Shown in pieces: positions 9,726-19,227 of a stretch of DNA of 64,000 nucleotides. The notes beneath the pieces were generated by a model. That model was not told the origin of the DNA. It was given only the letters and a program-made list of their open reading frames with translations, and did not search any database. The DNA comes from Treponema sp. (GTDB taxonomy: Bacteria; Spirochaetota; Spirochaetia; Treponematales; Treponemataceae), in NCBI GenBank assembly GCA_016293915.1, contig JAEDCY010000002.1, positions 62,001 through 126,000 of the forward strand. Direction: 5' to 3'. A program made the position numbers and the translations under genes. Numbering within the stretch: position 1 is the first letter of the stretch; each line of letters begins with the position of its first letter.

Positions 9726-9750
9726 GTCATGCTGAACTTGTTTCAGCATC
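9726..9750. repeat. palindromic repeat, family D (intergenic)
   Basis: GATGCTGAAACAAGTTCAG-type hairpin sitting between divergent xseA and the spiro-SPASM gene. Same family as copies in asnB, pyrG, carB1, the rRNA methyltransferase and several spacers. Confidence 0.8.
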
Positions 9751-9817
9751 CTTTTTCAATAATTTCAACTTACCTTATTTTATTAACTTATTCAATGAAA
9801 TGCCGATAAAGAATTTG

Positions 9818-11335
9818 ATGAAAACCATAATTATTTTTTATTCCGAAGACTCAAAATATGCTTTAGAAAAAGCTTTTAACGGAAAATCAGCAATAGATCT
9901 GACTGGTGATTGGGCAAAAAGCCTGAATTTTTCAGTATTTACGTTAAAATCTGCTTCACTTACAGAACTTTTATCAGATATGAAAAAGCTTTGCGACGAA
10001 AATCAGGCAGATACAGTACTTTTTTCTTATAATGATCTTCCATATCTTAATCAGTCTCTGGCTCAGAAAATTCTTAATTCCCATATCGAATATAAATCAG
10101 AATATACCTTTGCAGACGGATATCCTTATGGTTTTGCTCCAGAAGCTTTAAATGCCGGAACAATAGGAATACTGGCTGAGTTTTCAAAAACAAGTCAAAA
10201 AACTCTTGGCGATTCTCCTGTTAGCAGGAATGCAATCTATAACCTTATTAAAACTGATATTAATTCTTTTGATGTAGAAACAATTATTGCCGATACTGAC
10301 TGGCGTCTACTACGTCTGGCTTTCCATTGTGGTAAAAAAGACAATTTTATGCAGTGTAAGGCTTTGTTTGAAGCAGCTGCCTGCGATGCTCCTGCTTTAG
10401 CTGATGTTGAAAAACTTTCAGAACTTGCCTCTGTAAATCCAGCCTGTTTAAAAACAGTTCCTGGTTTTTATAATCTTCAGATTTCAGACAATGTAAATTT
10501 TGAATCGATTTATCTTCCAGTACACGAATATTCACAAAATACAATGTCGTATGAAAAGTGTGCAGAACTTATAGACCATATTGCAGCTTACAGTGAAAAA
10601 GCAGTAATAAGCCTTTCTGCTTTTGGAGAACCTCTTTTTAATCCTGATTTTCTTAAAATTGTTGAAAAAATCCTTACATACGAGGGACTTTCTGTATTTT
10701 TTGAAACAGATGGACTTAAAGTAAGTCAGGATTTTGCTGAAAAACTGGCTCAGCTGGAAAAAAATGCCCTTCCTCGTACAAACGGCTGGCAGAAAATTAT
10801 GATAGCTGTCATTCTGGATGCGGCAAGCGAGTCAACTTATCATAAAATCCATAAAAATTGTCCGGCACAAAGCTTTCAGACAGCTGTAAATGCCGTTTCG
10901 CTTTTGCAGACAGCACTTCCAGGCTCCGTTTATCCTCAGTTTGTTCGCATGAACGAAAACGAAAATGAACTTGAAGCCTTTTACCGCTACTGGAATGAAA
11001 AATCAAATCCATCTGGTGGAAATCTTATTATTCAAAAATATGATGATTTTGCAGGAAGTCTTCCTCCATGCAAGCCGGCAGATCTTTCTCCTCTTGAACG
11101 GGATCCTTGCTGGCACCTTCGCCGAGATTTTACCGTTCTTTTTAATGGAGATGTTCCTGTATGTCATACCTGCTGGAAAGACAATATCATTGGAAATGCT
11201 TTTACTCAGAAGCTCGAAGAAATCTGGCATAAGACAGATGAGCTTCTTGGAAATCATATAAATAAAAACTACTGCTGCGCTGGAAAATGCGCTAACTGTG
11301 AGAAATGCGATGAATGGTATACCTTTAACTTTTAA
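9818..11335 (+). CDS. spiro-SPASM protein (radical-SAM-like, cluster cysteines missing)
   Basis: 505 aa from the ATG at 9818; an ATG at 9800 is also possible, and earlier starts run through a repeat. The N-terminal ~230 residues look like a degenerate nucleotidyltransferase-type domain. Residues about 265-440 have the radical-SAM layout (MSYEKCAELIDHIAAYSEK, ISLSAFGEPLFNPDF) but no CxxxCxxC 4Fe-4S motif where it should be. The C-terminal SPASM-like region keeps many cysteines (CWHLRRDFTVLFNGDVPVCH, then CCAGKCANCEKC). I recognise the spirochaete-specific spiro-SPASM family. It overlaps a glycosyltransferase-like gene, suggesting a glycan or flagellar modification role. Classical radical-SAM chemistry is doubtful here. 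Confidence 0.75.
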   Translation: MKTIIIFYSEDSKYALEKAFNGKSAIDLTGDWAKSLNFSVFTLKSASLTELLSDMKKLCDENQADTVLFSYNDLPYLNQSLAQKILNSHIEYKSEYTFADGYPYGFAPEALNAGTIGILAEFSKTSQKTLGDSPVSRNAIYNLIKTDINSFDVETIIADTDWRLLRLAFHCGKKDNFMQCKALFEAAACDAPALADVEKLSELASVNPACLKTVPGFYNLQISDNVNFESIYLPVHEYSQNTMSYEKCAELIDHIAAYSEKAVISLSAFGEPLFNPDFLKIVEKILTYEGLSVFFETDGLKVSQDFAEKLAQLEKNALPRTNGWQKIMIAVILDAASESTYHKIHKNCPAQSFQTAVNAVSLLQTALPGSVYPQFVRMNENENELEAFYRYWNEKSNPSGGNLIIQKYDDFAGSLPPCKPADLSPLERDPCWHLRRDFTVLFNGDVPVCHTCWKDNIIGNAFTQKLEEIWHKTDELLGNHINKNYCCAGKCANCEKCDEWYTFNF

Positions 11336-12275
11336 TGAACATCAGATAAACAGAACTATTCTCGGTGGGCCAAAAACAATAGATCCTTCTGCCCTAAATA
11401 TTTCTGTGATTCTCTTAAACAGCAGCGGCAGTCACTTTAAGCTTCATATATTTGAAAATCTTTTACAGTGTAATTTTCAGACAATAGTTTCTGTAGAGCA
11501 TGATTCAAGCAATTTTACAGATGATGTTTCAAAACGCTATCCGATGATAAAATTTCTTGTTCCGCTTGAAAAAACAAATGACGGAGATCTTATAAACCTT
11601 GCTATGAGTGAAGTTCAGACAGATTATGTCCTTGTAATCCGTGACAGTTTGAATCTTCCTGCTAATTTTATTCCTCCGCACCTCGCTCAGAGACTTACTG
11701 CAGATTCCCCATACTGTATTGTTCCACGACTTTTTGATAACCGGAAAAATGCCCTGCCATGTGCCTTCAGCCCAAGTGCAGAAAAAACACATTTTGTAAT
11801 AGATTCTTCGTCCGAAATTACAAACGGCAAAAAAACGCTTTTTCCATTTGATTATGTTGCTTTATATAATAGAAAAAAGTTTATAGAACTCGGTGGATTT
11901 GACTGGACAATTAATTCTCCATACTGGCAGAATCTGGATTTAGCTCTTCGTTCCTGGCTCTGGGGACAGCAGACCGTGCTTACTTCTCTTCTTCAGTTTT
12001 CATATATTGATGAACCTCCTGTAAATGATACAACTTATAATCTGGATTATCTGCGCTATTACCTCAAAAACGAACTTCCTAAAATAAAAATGGAACAGGG
12101 GTATCTTAAAAAGAATTCATTCCTAATTTTTCTTGGACATTCATCATGTGGAATTATGGAAGCCCGAAGACAGTTTAATGCTGTAAAAATCTGGGTAGAA
12201 AAAAATAAATTCCGCTACAAAATGGATTTACAAAGCCTGATTCAAAACTGGAGTCAGAATGATGAAAACAAATAG
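11310..12275 (+). CDS. glycosyltransferase-like protein
   Basis: 321 aa from the ATG at 11310, overlapping the previous gene by 26 nt; a GTG at 11298 is an alternative. The pattern is that of a GT-A fold: beta-strand ISVILLNSS, later VLVIRDSLNLPANF in place of the DxD strand, then FDYVALYNRKKFIELGGFD and WQNLDLALRSWLWG, typical of family 2 enzymes. No clear DxD is seen, so activity is uncertain. Coupled to the SpsF-PseG-methyltransferase gene by a 17-nt overlap. Likely part of a pathway that glycosylates flagella or surface polymers. Confidence 0.65.
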   Translation: MNGIPLTFNEHQINRTILGGPKTIDPSALNISVILLNSSGSHFKLHIFENLLQCNFQTIVSVEHDSSNFTDDVSKRYPMIKFLVPLEKTNDGDLINLAMSEVQTDYVLVIRDSLNLPANFIPPHLAQRLTADSPYCIVPRLFDNRKNALPCAFSPSAEKTHFVIDSSSEITNGKKTLFPFDYVALYNRKKFIELGGFDWTINSPYWQNLDLALRSWLWGQQTVLTSLLQFSYIDEPPVNDTTYNLDYLRYYLKNELPKIKMEQGYLKKNSFLIFLGHSSCGIMEARRQFNAVKIWVEKNKFRYKMDLQSLIQNWSQNDENK

Positions 12276-14742
12276 AACCGTAATTGTACAATGCCGATTA
12301 TCCTCAACAAGATTGCCGGGAAAGGCTCTTAAAGACCTTTGTGGAAAAACTGTTCTTGCACGTGTACTTGAGACAATGCATAAGGTTAAAGCCGATTATT
12401 ATTTTGTTGCAACAGACGATGCTTCATATGAACAGCTTTTACCTGTTTGCAAGGAATATGATTTTGAATGCTTTGCTGGTCCTCTTGATGATGTGCTTGC
12501 CCGTTTCACACAACTGCTTGATACAATCAAAACAAAGACTGTAATTCGAGCTACAGCTGATAATCCTTTTTTATTTTACGAAGCCGCAGAAGAAAGTGCT
12601 GTATTGTTTGAAGAAAAAAATCAGAAAGGACATTGTGATTATCTTACATATTCCGGACTTCCTCATGGAAGTGGAGTAGAAGTTTTCAGTGCAGAATCTT
12701 TGAAAAAAGCAGCAGAAGAGACTAGTGATTCATATGATCATGAACATGTAGGTCCAGCCCTCTATAATCATAAAGATAAATATGTCTGCGAATTTGTTCC
12801 GGCCCCTCGACGTTTTGATTTTCCGGAACTTCGAACAACAATTGATACTTATTCAGATTATCTTCGTGCAGTTTCAATTATGAAATATATGCAGTTAAAA
12901 GGTTATGATTCTCCATTTACAACAGAAGAAATTATCGAAGCCTGCCGTTCAAACAATGTAAAATATCCGGTTGTTCTTGTTCCTTCTGTAGTAAAAGGTC
13001 ATGGAACAGGACATCTCCGCCGCTGCCTTACAGCTGCAAAGGAAGGTGGATTTTTTGTATATATACCTGAAGATAAAACACTTACCGAAACAGATCAAAT
13101 TATCAAAGAATATATTTCTGAAGGACTTTCAAAAAATCAGATTATAAACACAATTCCAGATGAATCTTATCTGCCGGCAATAATTACAGATACCTTTGAA
13201 CTGACTGAAAATCAGCTGGCTGAGCTTTCAAAAAACAGAAATCTTATTTCAATAGATGAAGGTTCAAGATATACAGATTATTGTGATTATCTTCTTGATA
13301 TAATTCCATCATACAAAAACTTTAGACAGTCAAATAAAACTGAACCAGGCTTTATTACAATGCCTGAAAATATCCGTTCCGAAACAAATGGTGAAAAGAA
13401 AATAGAAAAAGTTCTTATTTGTCTTGGTGGCGAAGATCCTGCAAATCTGACAATTCCAGCTGCAACTGCAATTGTTAAAAAATTTCCACAGGCTAAAATA
13501 ACAGCAATAATCTCAAATGAACAAAGCCCATATATAGATTATGCAGGCGGTCAGAATGTTGAATTCATAAAGCCTCTTCCAGGTCTTCGAGAAAAGCTCT
13601 ATGAATATGATCTTGTCGTTACTCATTACGGTTTGACTGCCTTTGAAGCCGTTTATGCAGGTTGTGGAGTAATTCTTTTGCCTACAACAAAGCTTCATAA
13701 AAAGCTTGCTGAAAAATACAATTTTGCTTATGTAGGTGATAAATCAATTTCAGATTCTTCATTGCAGACAGCCCTTGATTCAGAAAATCTGTATGCAAAA
13801 AATATTTTCACTAGTGGAGCAGGAGGAGAAAAAAAATCTTTGGGGGAATTCCTTCGGGTGCTTTCTGCCGGAAAAAGAATGTGCTGTCCTGTTTGTGGAA
13901 GAATGCCTTCTCAACCTGATGAAGTAATTTCGCGTAACGAAACAAGAACTTACAGACGTTGTGCTTCTTGCGGAATGATTTACATGGCTTTCACTACAAT
14001 TGAAGATAAAAAATATCAGAAGGAATATTTCTTTGAAGATTATAAAAAGCAATATGGAAAAACCTACGAGGAAGATTTTGAAACTATAAAAAGTCAGGGT
14101 ATGAGACGGGCTGGAATAATAAAATCTCTTTGTGGAAAGCCTGAAGCTGGGACAGAAAAAAATCTTTTAGATATTGGATGTGCTTATGGACCTTTCCTTT
14201 CTGCTGCTTCAGACTTAAATTTCAATGCATTTGGAACTGATATTGCAGATGATGCTGTAGCTTATGTTCAGAATAAATTAAAGCTTCCAGCTGTATGTTC
14301 AGCATTTCCTGAAATTGATACAGCAGAAGAATTTGGAATTGCCCAGTTTGATATTGTTACCATGTGGTATGTAATTGAGCATTTTAAGGATTTGGGAAGT
14401 GTATTACGAAAAGTTTCTTCTCTTGTAAAAAAAGGCGGAATGTTTGCATTTTCAACTCCGAGTGGAGAAGGAATTTCTGCAGTCAGCGATAAAGATTATT
14501 TTTATCAGATTAGTCCGACAGATCATTATACAATCTGGGAACCAAGTCGTGCTGACTCAATTTTACAGCAGTTTGGTTTTAAGGTTGAAAGAATTGTTTC
14601 TACAGGACACCACCCGGAACGTTTTCCTTATATAAAAAAAACAGGAGCAAAGCCGGGTAGTCTCAGGTGGAATCTTATAGAGGCAAAGAGTCACGCAAAA
14701 AGACTTGGCGATACTGTAGAAATTTACTGTAAGAAACTATAG
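12259..14742 (+). CDS. three-domain fusion: SpsF-type cytidylyltransferase, PseG-like, SAM methyltransferase
   Basis: 827 aa. Residues 1-235 are a CMP-sugar/SpsF-like nucleotidyltransferase (IVQCRLSSTRLPGKALKDL; FVATDDA; RATADNPF). Residues about 236-520 resemble PseG-type glycan hydrolases/transferases (GHGTGHLRRCLTAAKEG; LICLGGEDPANLT; VVTHYGLTAFEAVYAGCGVILLP). Residues about 535-575 carry two CxxC pairs (CCPVCG, RRCASCGMIY), a zinc knuckle. Residues about 600-820 are a class I methyltransferase (LLDIGCAYGPFL; FDIVTMWYVIEHF). Pseudaminic-acid-like nonulosonates modify flagellins in other bacteria; here that is an inference from domain content and the upstream position relative to flaA. SpsF-like, PseG-like and methyltransferase activities are usually separate proteins. 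Confidence 0.82.
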   Translation: MMKTNRTVIVQCRLSSTRLPGKALKDLCGKTVLARVLETMHKVKADYYFVATDDASYEQLLPVCKEYDFECFAGPLDDVLARFTQLLDTIKTKTVIRATADNPFLFYEAAEESAVLFEEKNQKGHCDYLTYSGLPHGSGVEVFSAESLKKAAEETSDSYDHEHVGPALYNHKDKYVCEFVPAPRRFDFPELRTTIDTYSDYLRAVSIMKYMQLKGYDSPFTTEEIIEACRSNNVKYPVVLVPSVVKGHGTGHLRRCLTAAKEGGFFVYIPEDKTLTETDQIIKEYISEGLSKNQIINTIPDESYLPAIITDTFELTENQLAELSKNRNLISIDEGSRYTDYCDYLLDIIPSYKNFRQSNKTEPGFITMPENIRSETNGEKKIEKVLICLGGEDPANLTIPAATAIVKKFPQAKITAIISNEQSPYIDYAGGQNVEFIKPLPGLREKLYEYDLVVTHYGLTAFEAVYAGCGVILLPTTKLHKKLAEKYNFAYVGDKSISDSSLQTALDSENLYAKNIFTSGAGGEKKSLGEFLRVLSAGKRMCCPVCGRMPSQPDEVISRNETRTYRRCASCGMIYMAFTTIEDKKYQKEYFFEDYKKQYGKTYEEDFETIKSQGMRRAGIIKSLCGKPEAGTEKNLLDIGCAYGPFLSAASDLNFNAFGTDIADDAVAYVQNKLKLPAVCSAFPEIDTAEEFGIAQFDIVTMWYVIEHFKDLGSVLRKVSSLVKKGGMFAFSTPSGEGISAVSDKDYFYQISPTDHYTIWEPSRADSILQQFGFKVERIVSTGHHPERFPYIKKTGAKPGSLRWNLIEAKSHAKRLGDTVEIYCKKL

Positions 14743-14763
14743 AGTAATTCTTCAAGGTGGGAC

Positions 14764-14846
14764 GGTTGAAAAATTACATCCATGTAATTTTTCAACCAGC
14801 AGATTTTGCCTTTGGCAAAACTGCCAGACGTTGCCTCCATGCAACA
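14764..14846. promoter_or_regulatory. three tandem hairpins in the ATP-grasp gene leader
   Basis: Three perfect hairpins follow one another: GGTTGAAAAATTAC/GTAATTTTTCAACC, then ATTTTGCC/GGCAAAA with a CAG/CTG base, then GTTGC/GCAAC followed by ATTTTT. The loop of the last contains CTCCAT, complementary to ATGGAG in the Shine-Dalgarno region of the ATP-grasp gene 8 nt away. Transcription termination plus translational control are possible; inference only. Confidence 0.5.
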
Positions 14847-14867
14847 TTTTTAAATGGAGTTCATATA

Positions 14868-16523
14868 ATGAATATACTAGTTCTTGGTGCAGGACTTATG
14901 CAAAAGCCTGCGATTTTAAGCGCAAAGGAAGAAGGCTTTACTGTACACGTAATAGATGCAGATGATAAAGCTGTAGCAATTCCTTTTGCAGATACTTTCC
15001 GTAAAATTGATTTAAAAGATAAAGAAGGCATTTTAGCTTATGCAAAGGAACTCAAGGCTTCACCAGAGGGGCTTTCGGCTGTTTTTACTGCAGGTACAGA
15101 TTTTTCTGCAAGTGTGAGCTATGTTTGTGAGGCACTGGGCCTGCCGGCTCACAGCCACCAGGCCGCCATCAACGCAAGCGTAAAAACCGTTATGCGCCAG
15201 TGCTTTGCTGATGCCGGAGTGCCGTCGCCGGCTTTTGTCCGGGTAAGCAGAGAAGACCTCAGTGCTGGTGATTCTCAAATCTTACTAAACTCTATCCTCC
15301 AGAAAATGTCTTTTCCTTTTGTTGTAAAGCCTGTAGACAATATGGGGGCCCGTGGCTGCCGTATGGTGCGCAGCCAGGATGAGTTTTTCTCAGCCGTTAA
15401 ATGCGCAGTCGAGTGCAGCCGTACAGGTTTTGCAATCGTTGAAGAGTATATGAAAGGCCCTGAATTCTCAATTGATGCCCTTGTGCAAAACGGAAGCTTT
15501 ACCGTTACTGGCTTTGCCGTGCGGCATATAAAATATGAGCCGTATTTTATAGAAGTCGGTCATACAATGCCAGCAGAGCTGGACAAAAAAATGCACGATG
15601 AACTTATTTCAGTTTTTGCACTTGGAGCAAAAGCTCTGGGACTTACCTGTGGAGCAGCAAAAGCAGATATCAAATATACATCTAAAGGTCCTATGATTGG
15701 TGAAATTGCCGGTCGTTTGTCCGGCGGTTATATGTCTGGCTGGACTTATCCTTATGCATCAGATTTAAATCTTACAAAGCAGGGAATCCTTATCGCTTCA
15801 GGAAAGACCCCGGAAGAATTAATAAAACGCCGCCTACCTGTATCATTTACACCAAGTGAACTTTGTAAAAATGCTGCAAAACCATATGAGCTTTTTGAAG
15901 TTCCATGCCTGCGTACTTCTGCAGAAAGAGCCTGGATGAGTATTCCAGGAACAGTAAAATATATAGAAAACATTAAGGATTATTCAGACAGAGCTGTTTT
16001 TGATGTACTTCCGCGTGCCACAGTAAGCATAGGAAGTGAAGTAGATTTTCCAAGAAACAATGTTGAAAAATGTGGCAATGTAATTGCAGTAAGTCATAGC
16101 CGTGAGGCAGCTATTGCTGTTGCAGAAGATGCTGTTTCAGATGTTTTTATTACGCTTGCAGCTGATAATCCTCGAACAGAAGCCTTCCTTGCCGGAAATC
16201 AGGCATCTGATGAAGCAGCTTTTCCACCGGATGCTTTTGGGAAACTGTCTGAAGAAGAACTGAAAGAAATTGCTGCTGAAAAATCAGAAATCCCTGCAAA
16301 CTCAAAAGCTGCAGATTTTATTCCGAAAGTTCTTCAAAATGCCGAATATATTAATAAGAAAGACTGGAACTATAATACAATAAAAACTACTGCACAAAAG
16401 TTTGATATTCTTCGTCCAAAGCATCCGGCATTAAATTCGGAACGTTTCTGGAAGGCTGTAATGCGGGGTGGAATTCAGGCAGCAGTTTATGTTTCAGATA
16501 CTATTGAAAGACTTGGAAAATAA
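14868..16523 (+). CDS. ATP-grasp superfamily ligase
   Basis: 551 aa from the ATG at 14868 (TGGAG 8 nt upstream). An in-frame start 111 nt earlier would run through the leader hairpins. The layout is PreATP-grasp Rossmann (MNILVLGAGLMQKPAI), then ATP-grasp (PFVVKPVDNMGARGCRMV; IVEEYMKGPEFSIDALV; GEIAGRLSGGYMSG for the metal/ATP residues), related to carbamoyl-phosphate synthase large-subunit and PurK/biotin-carboxylase folds. The last ~150 residues have no clear family. It should ligate a carboxylate to an amine or similar using ATP; the substrate is unknown. Last gene of the glycan-like cluster; it touches the amidase gene (TAATG). Confidence 0.8.
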   Translation: MNILVLGAGLMQKPAILSAKEEGFTVHVIDADDKAVAIPFADTFRKIDLKDKEGILAYAKELKASPEGLSAVFTAGTDFSASVSYVCEALGLPAHSHQAAINASVKTVMRQCFADAGVPSPAFVRVSREDLSAGDSQILLNSILQKMSFPFVVKPVDNMGARGCRMVRSQDEFFSAVKCAVECSRTGFAIVEEYMKGPEFSIDALVQNGSFTVTGFAVRHIKYEPYFIEVGHTMPAELDKKMHDELISVFALGAKALGLTCGAAKADIKYTSKGPMIGEIAGRLSGGYMSGWTYPYASDLNLTKQGILIASGKTPEELIKRRLPVSFTPSELCKNAAKPYELFEVPCLRTSAERAWMSIPGTVKYIENIKDYSDRAVFDVLPRATVSIGSEVDFPRNNVEKCGNVIAVSHSREAAIAVAEDAVSDVFITLAADNPRTEAFLAGNQASDEAAFPPDAFGKLSEEELKEIAAEKSEIPANSKAADFIPKVLQNAEYINKKDWNYNTIKTTAQKFDILRPKHPALNSERFWKAVMRGGIQAAVYVSDTIERLGK

Positions 16524-17566
16524 TGGGAACCAATATGAAGCTAAAAAGATTTATTTCTGTAATCAGTATAATTTGTATCTGCACTATGCTTTTTGCGGCA
16601 AATGACATTGCCCTTTTAGATAAATGTAAAAATTCTGGAATGACCATTTATTGGGATTCACTTTCTGAAACAGGAATGATAGAAAAAAACGGTCATCAGC
16701 TTTCTTTCAGAAATGGAGAAGGTATGATCCTGTTAGACAGCATCAGAATTATGATAACTGATGCTCCAGAACTCCGTGACAATCAGCTTTATGTTTCTAA
16801 AAAATTTCTTGATGACAGCGAAGAATTTTTTAATCAGAAATCAGAACTTCCATTTAAAGTAGGCGCAATTCTTATCGATGCCGGTCACGGTGGTAAAGAT
16901 CCTGGAGCTCTTAAAACTTATAAGGTTGGCGGAAAAAACATCACAATTCAGGAAAAAGATATTACGCTTAAAGTTTCGAAAATGCTGGTTGAACGTCTTA
17001 AGGCTGCATATCCTGAAAAACAGATTATTCTGACCCGAAATACAGACAAATTTCTTTCACTTGGAGAACGTACTGATATTGCAAACGGTGTAAAAGTAGG
17101 GGAGAACGAAGCTGTTCTGTTTATTTCGATTCATGTAAATTCATCACTTAACAAAACTTCTTCTGGTTACGAAGTCTGGTATCTTTCTCCAGGTTATAGA
17201 AGAAATGTTCTTGATAAATCAGCTGTAGACGGTGATCCTAATTTATTCCCGATTTTGAATTCAATGCTGGAAGAAGAATATACAACAGAAAGTATTATGA
17301 TTGCCAAGTTCATTATGGATGGTTTACAGGGCCAGATTGGTAAAGAATCAACTGCACGTGGAATCAAGGCGGAAGAATGGTTTGTAGTAAGAAATTCAAA
17401 TATGCCTAGTGTTCTTATTGAGCTTGGTTTTGTATCAAATGAAAAAGAGGCTCTTCTTTTAAATGATGAAAGATACTTGAAAAAAGCTACACTTGGAATA
17501 TATAATGGAATTGCAGCGTTTATTACTCACTTTGAACGTTCTCAAGGATTTACTACGATAAAATGA
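16523..17566 (+). CDS. N-acetylmuramoyl-L-alanine amidase (Amidase_3)
   Basis: 347 aa; an ATG at 16535 with GGGAA upstream is an equally good start. A signal peptide follows it (KLKRFISVISIICICTMLFA). The catalytic zinc domain starts at about residue 115: ILIDAGHGGKDPGA (first His), SIHVNSS (second His), and VLIELGFVSNEKE near the end (Glu). It cleaves the amide between MurNAc and the stem peptide in the periplasm, so it acts in cell separation or wall turnover. Its stop overlaps the next start by 4 nt. The amidase / small membrane protein / flaA order is as I recall it from T. pallidum. Confidence 0.92.
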   Translation: MGTNMKLKRFISVISIICICTMLFAANDIALLDKCKNSGMTIYWDSLSETGMIEKNGHQLSFRNGEGMILLDSIRIMITDAPELRDNQLYVSKKFLDDSEEFFNQKSELPFKVGAILIDAGHGGKDPGALKTYKVGGKNITIQEKDITLKVSKMLVERLKAAYPEKQIILTRNTDKFLSLGERTDIANGVKVGENEAVLFISIHVNSSLNKTSSGYEVWYLSPGYRRNVLDKSAVDGDPNLFPILNSMLEEEYTTESIMIAKFIMDGLQGQIGKESTARGIKAEEWFVVRNSNMPSVLIELGFVSNEKEALLLNDERYLKKATLGIYNGIAAFITHFERSQGFTTIK

Positions 17567-18042
17567 CAGCTAAAGCTACAATAAATATGTTAAAAAATAA
17601 AAGTTTACCAATATTTATAATTTCTCTTGTTATAATAGCAGTCTTTGTTCTCTCATTTTTCTGGTATACAGTTGCAAAAGATTATCATAGAAGAACTTTT
17701 ATTTTTCCTTCAGCAGATAATGGAAAGTATATAATAGAATATAGAAATCTTACAAAAAAGCCTCATCAGGGAGAAATTCAGTTTTATATTGATGAAATTC
17801 TTCTTGGTTCGACAGTGGAACGTACAAAAAGGCTTTTTGCCCCTGAAACAAGGGTTATTTCCTGTTTTGAACGTGATCATGTACTATATTTAAATCTCTC
17901 TTCGGATATTCTCCAGATGGGAGATGGTGTAATCGAAATCAGAGAGGGGACAGAGCTCCTCAAAAAAAATATATTAAGAAATTTTTCAAAAATAGATTCT
18001 GTTGAGATTTATATTGACGGAAAATCTGCTTTTGAAAAATAA
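17563..18042 (+). CDS. conserved single-pass membrane protein
   Basis: 159 aa. One membrane helix at about residues 15-37 (LPIFIISLVIIAVFVLSFFW); the remaining ~120 residues are periplasmic, beta-rich, without recognised motif. Overlaps the amidase gene by 4 nt and precedes flaA. Not recognised beyond its conserved position; probably an envelope protein working with the amidase. Confidence 0.75.
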   Translation: MTAKATINMLKNKSLPIFIISLVIIAVFVLSFFWYTVAKDYHRRTFIFPSADNGKYIIEYRNLTKKPHQGEIQFYIDEILLGSTVERTKRLFAPETRVISCFERDHVLYLNLSSDILQMGDGVIEIREGTELLKKNILRNFSKIDSVEIYIDGKSAFEK

Positions 18043-18048
18043 AAAACA

Positions 18049-18077
18049 TTGACAAAACGGTGTACTTATTAGATAAT
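18049..18077 (+). promoter_or_regulatory. flaA promoter
   Basis: TTGACA, 17 nt, GATAAT: a near-consensus sigma70 promoter placed about 50 nt before the flaA ATG. No FliA-type (sigma28) promoter is needed to explain flaA expression. Confidence 0.75.
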
Positions 18078-18125
18078 TACTTTAATACAAGGCTACATCG
18101 AATTAGTATAAAAAAGGAGCTTCAA

Positions 18126-19208
18126 ATGAAGAAGACTTTTGGTTTAATTGCAGCTGCTATGCTGCTTGTTGGTGGCGTTGCTTTCGCTGATGAAGCTATG
18201 CTCATCGATTTTACACTTCTGGATGCTGACTGCTGTGCTGACGACAATGGAAATCAGACTCAGAACAGTCGCACAGTTATGGACTACTCTGTAAGCGCTG
18301 GTGCAACTTTCACAGAAGATCAGAAAGATCTTATGAAAACTTCATTGGCACTTCCAGAATGGGAAGTTAAGTTGAACTCATCTGCAAAGACAGTTTCAAG
18401 TTTGGCTGACTCAACAGTTGTTGCCGCTCCTGTAAAAGGTGAAGCAGATGTTCCATTTGCTGGCAAGAACGTAATGGGTGTTCGCATCGTATTCCCTACA
18501 TGGAACTCAAATGCAAATGCTCGCATCGAGCCTCCGTTTGATATTCCTGCTTACGAACCATTGGCAACTGCTGATGAAAACGGTGAGCGTCAGGAACCAA
18601 CAGATGAAGAAAAAGCTAGTGGAAAAACACTTTTTGAAGATGGATATGGTGTTGTAAAGAACGTTGGAACAGTAAAGGCTATTTCTGTAACAACTATGGG
18701 TATGAATTATCCACACGGACTTTACGTTCTTTTGTCAGATAATGACGGTGTTGAAAGACGTTACTTTATGGGTTACCTCGGTTTCGACGGATGGAAAGAA
18801 CTCCGCTGGAACAACCCTCAGTACATCTCTGAAATCCGTAACCGCGAAATCCGCGTTTACCCAATCTATCCTCGTGGACTTCCATTTGTAAAGTTCGAAG
18901 GATTCCAGATTACTCGTGATGCAGCTCACATTGGTGGAGACTTCATCGGATACTTCAAAGATGTAAAGGTTATCTACGACAAGGCTATCCTTACTAGCGA
19001 CCGCGACATTGCTGATGAAGACCTCTGGGGAATCATTGGTAAGAAAGAAAAGGCTCGCCAGAATGCTGAGATGCAGAGATTCGGTAACAAGCAGGTTAAC
19101 CGCTACCTTGAGAAGGCTAAGCTTGCTAGAGAAGATGAATTTACATCAAGCTTGAACGAAGATTCTAGCTCAAATGCTCAGAGCAACGGTGGTCAGGCTG
19201 CTGACTAA
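18126..19208 (+). CDS. flaA: flagellar filament outer layer (sheath) protein FlaA
   Basis: 360 aa from the ATG at 18126 (AAGGAG 8 nt upstream); an in-frame start 66 nt earlier precedes the SD. Signal peptide 1-20 (KKTFGLIAAAMLLVGGVAFA) then mature DEAML. FlaA is the spirochaete-specific sheath protein that coats FlaB core filaments in the periplasm. Recognisable stretches: VMGVRIVFPTWNSNA and SVTTMGMNYPHGLYVLLSD in the centre, then GWKELRWNNPQYI and RGLPFVKFEGFQITRD. It has its own strong promoter and terminator. Codon use is visibly C-ending compared with neighbours, consistent with high expression. Confidence 0.95.
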   Translation: MKKTFGLIAAAMLLVGGVAFADEAMLIDFTLLDADCCADDNGNQTQNSRTVMDYSVSAGATFTEDQKDLMKTSLALPEWEVKLNSSAKTVSSLADSTVVAAPVKGEADVPFAGKNVMGVRIVFPTWNSNANARIEPPFDIPAYEPLATADENGERQEPTDEEKASGKTLFEDGYGVVKNVGTVKAISVTTMGMNYPHGLYVLLSDNDGVERRYFMGYLGFDGWKELRWNNPQYISEIRNREIRVYPIYPRGLPFVKFEGFQITRDAAHIGGDFIGYFKDVKVIYDKAILTSDRDIADEDLWGIIGKKEKARQNAEMQRFGNKQVNRYLEKAKLAREDEFTSSLNEDSSSNAQSNGGQAAD

Positions 19209-19227
19209 TCTAGCTTATAGCTGAATA

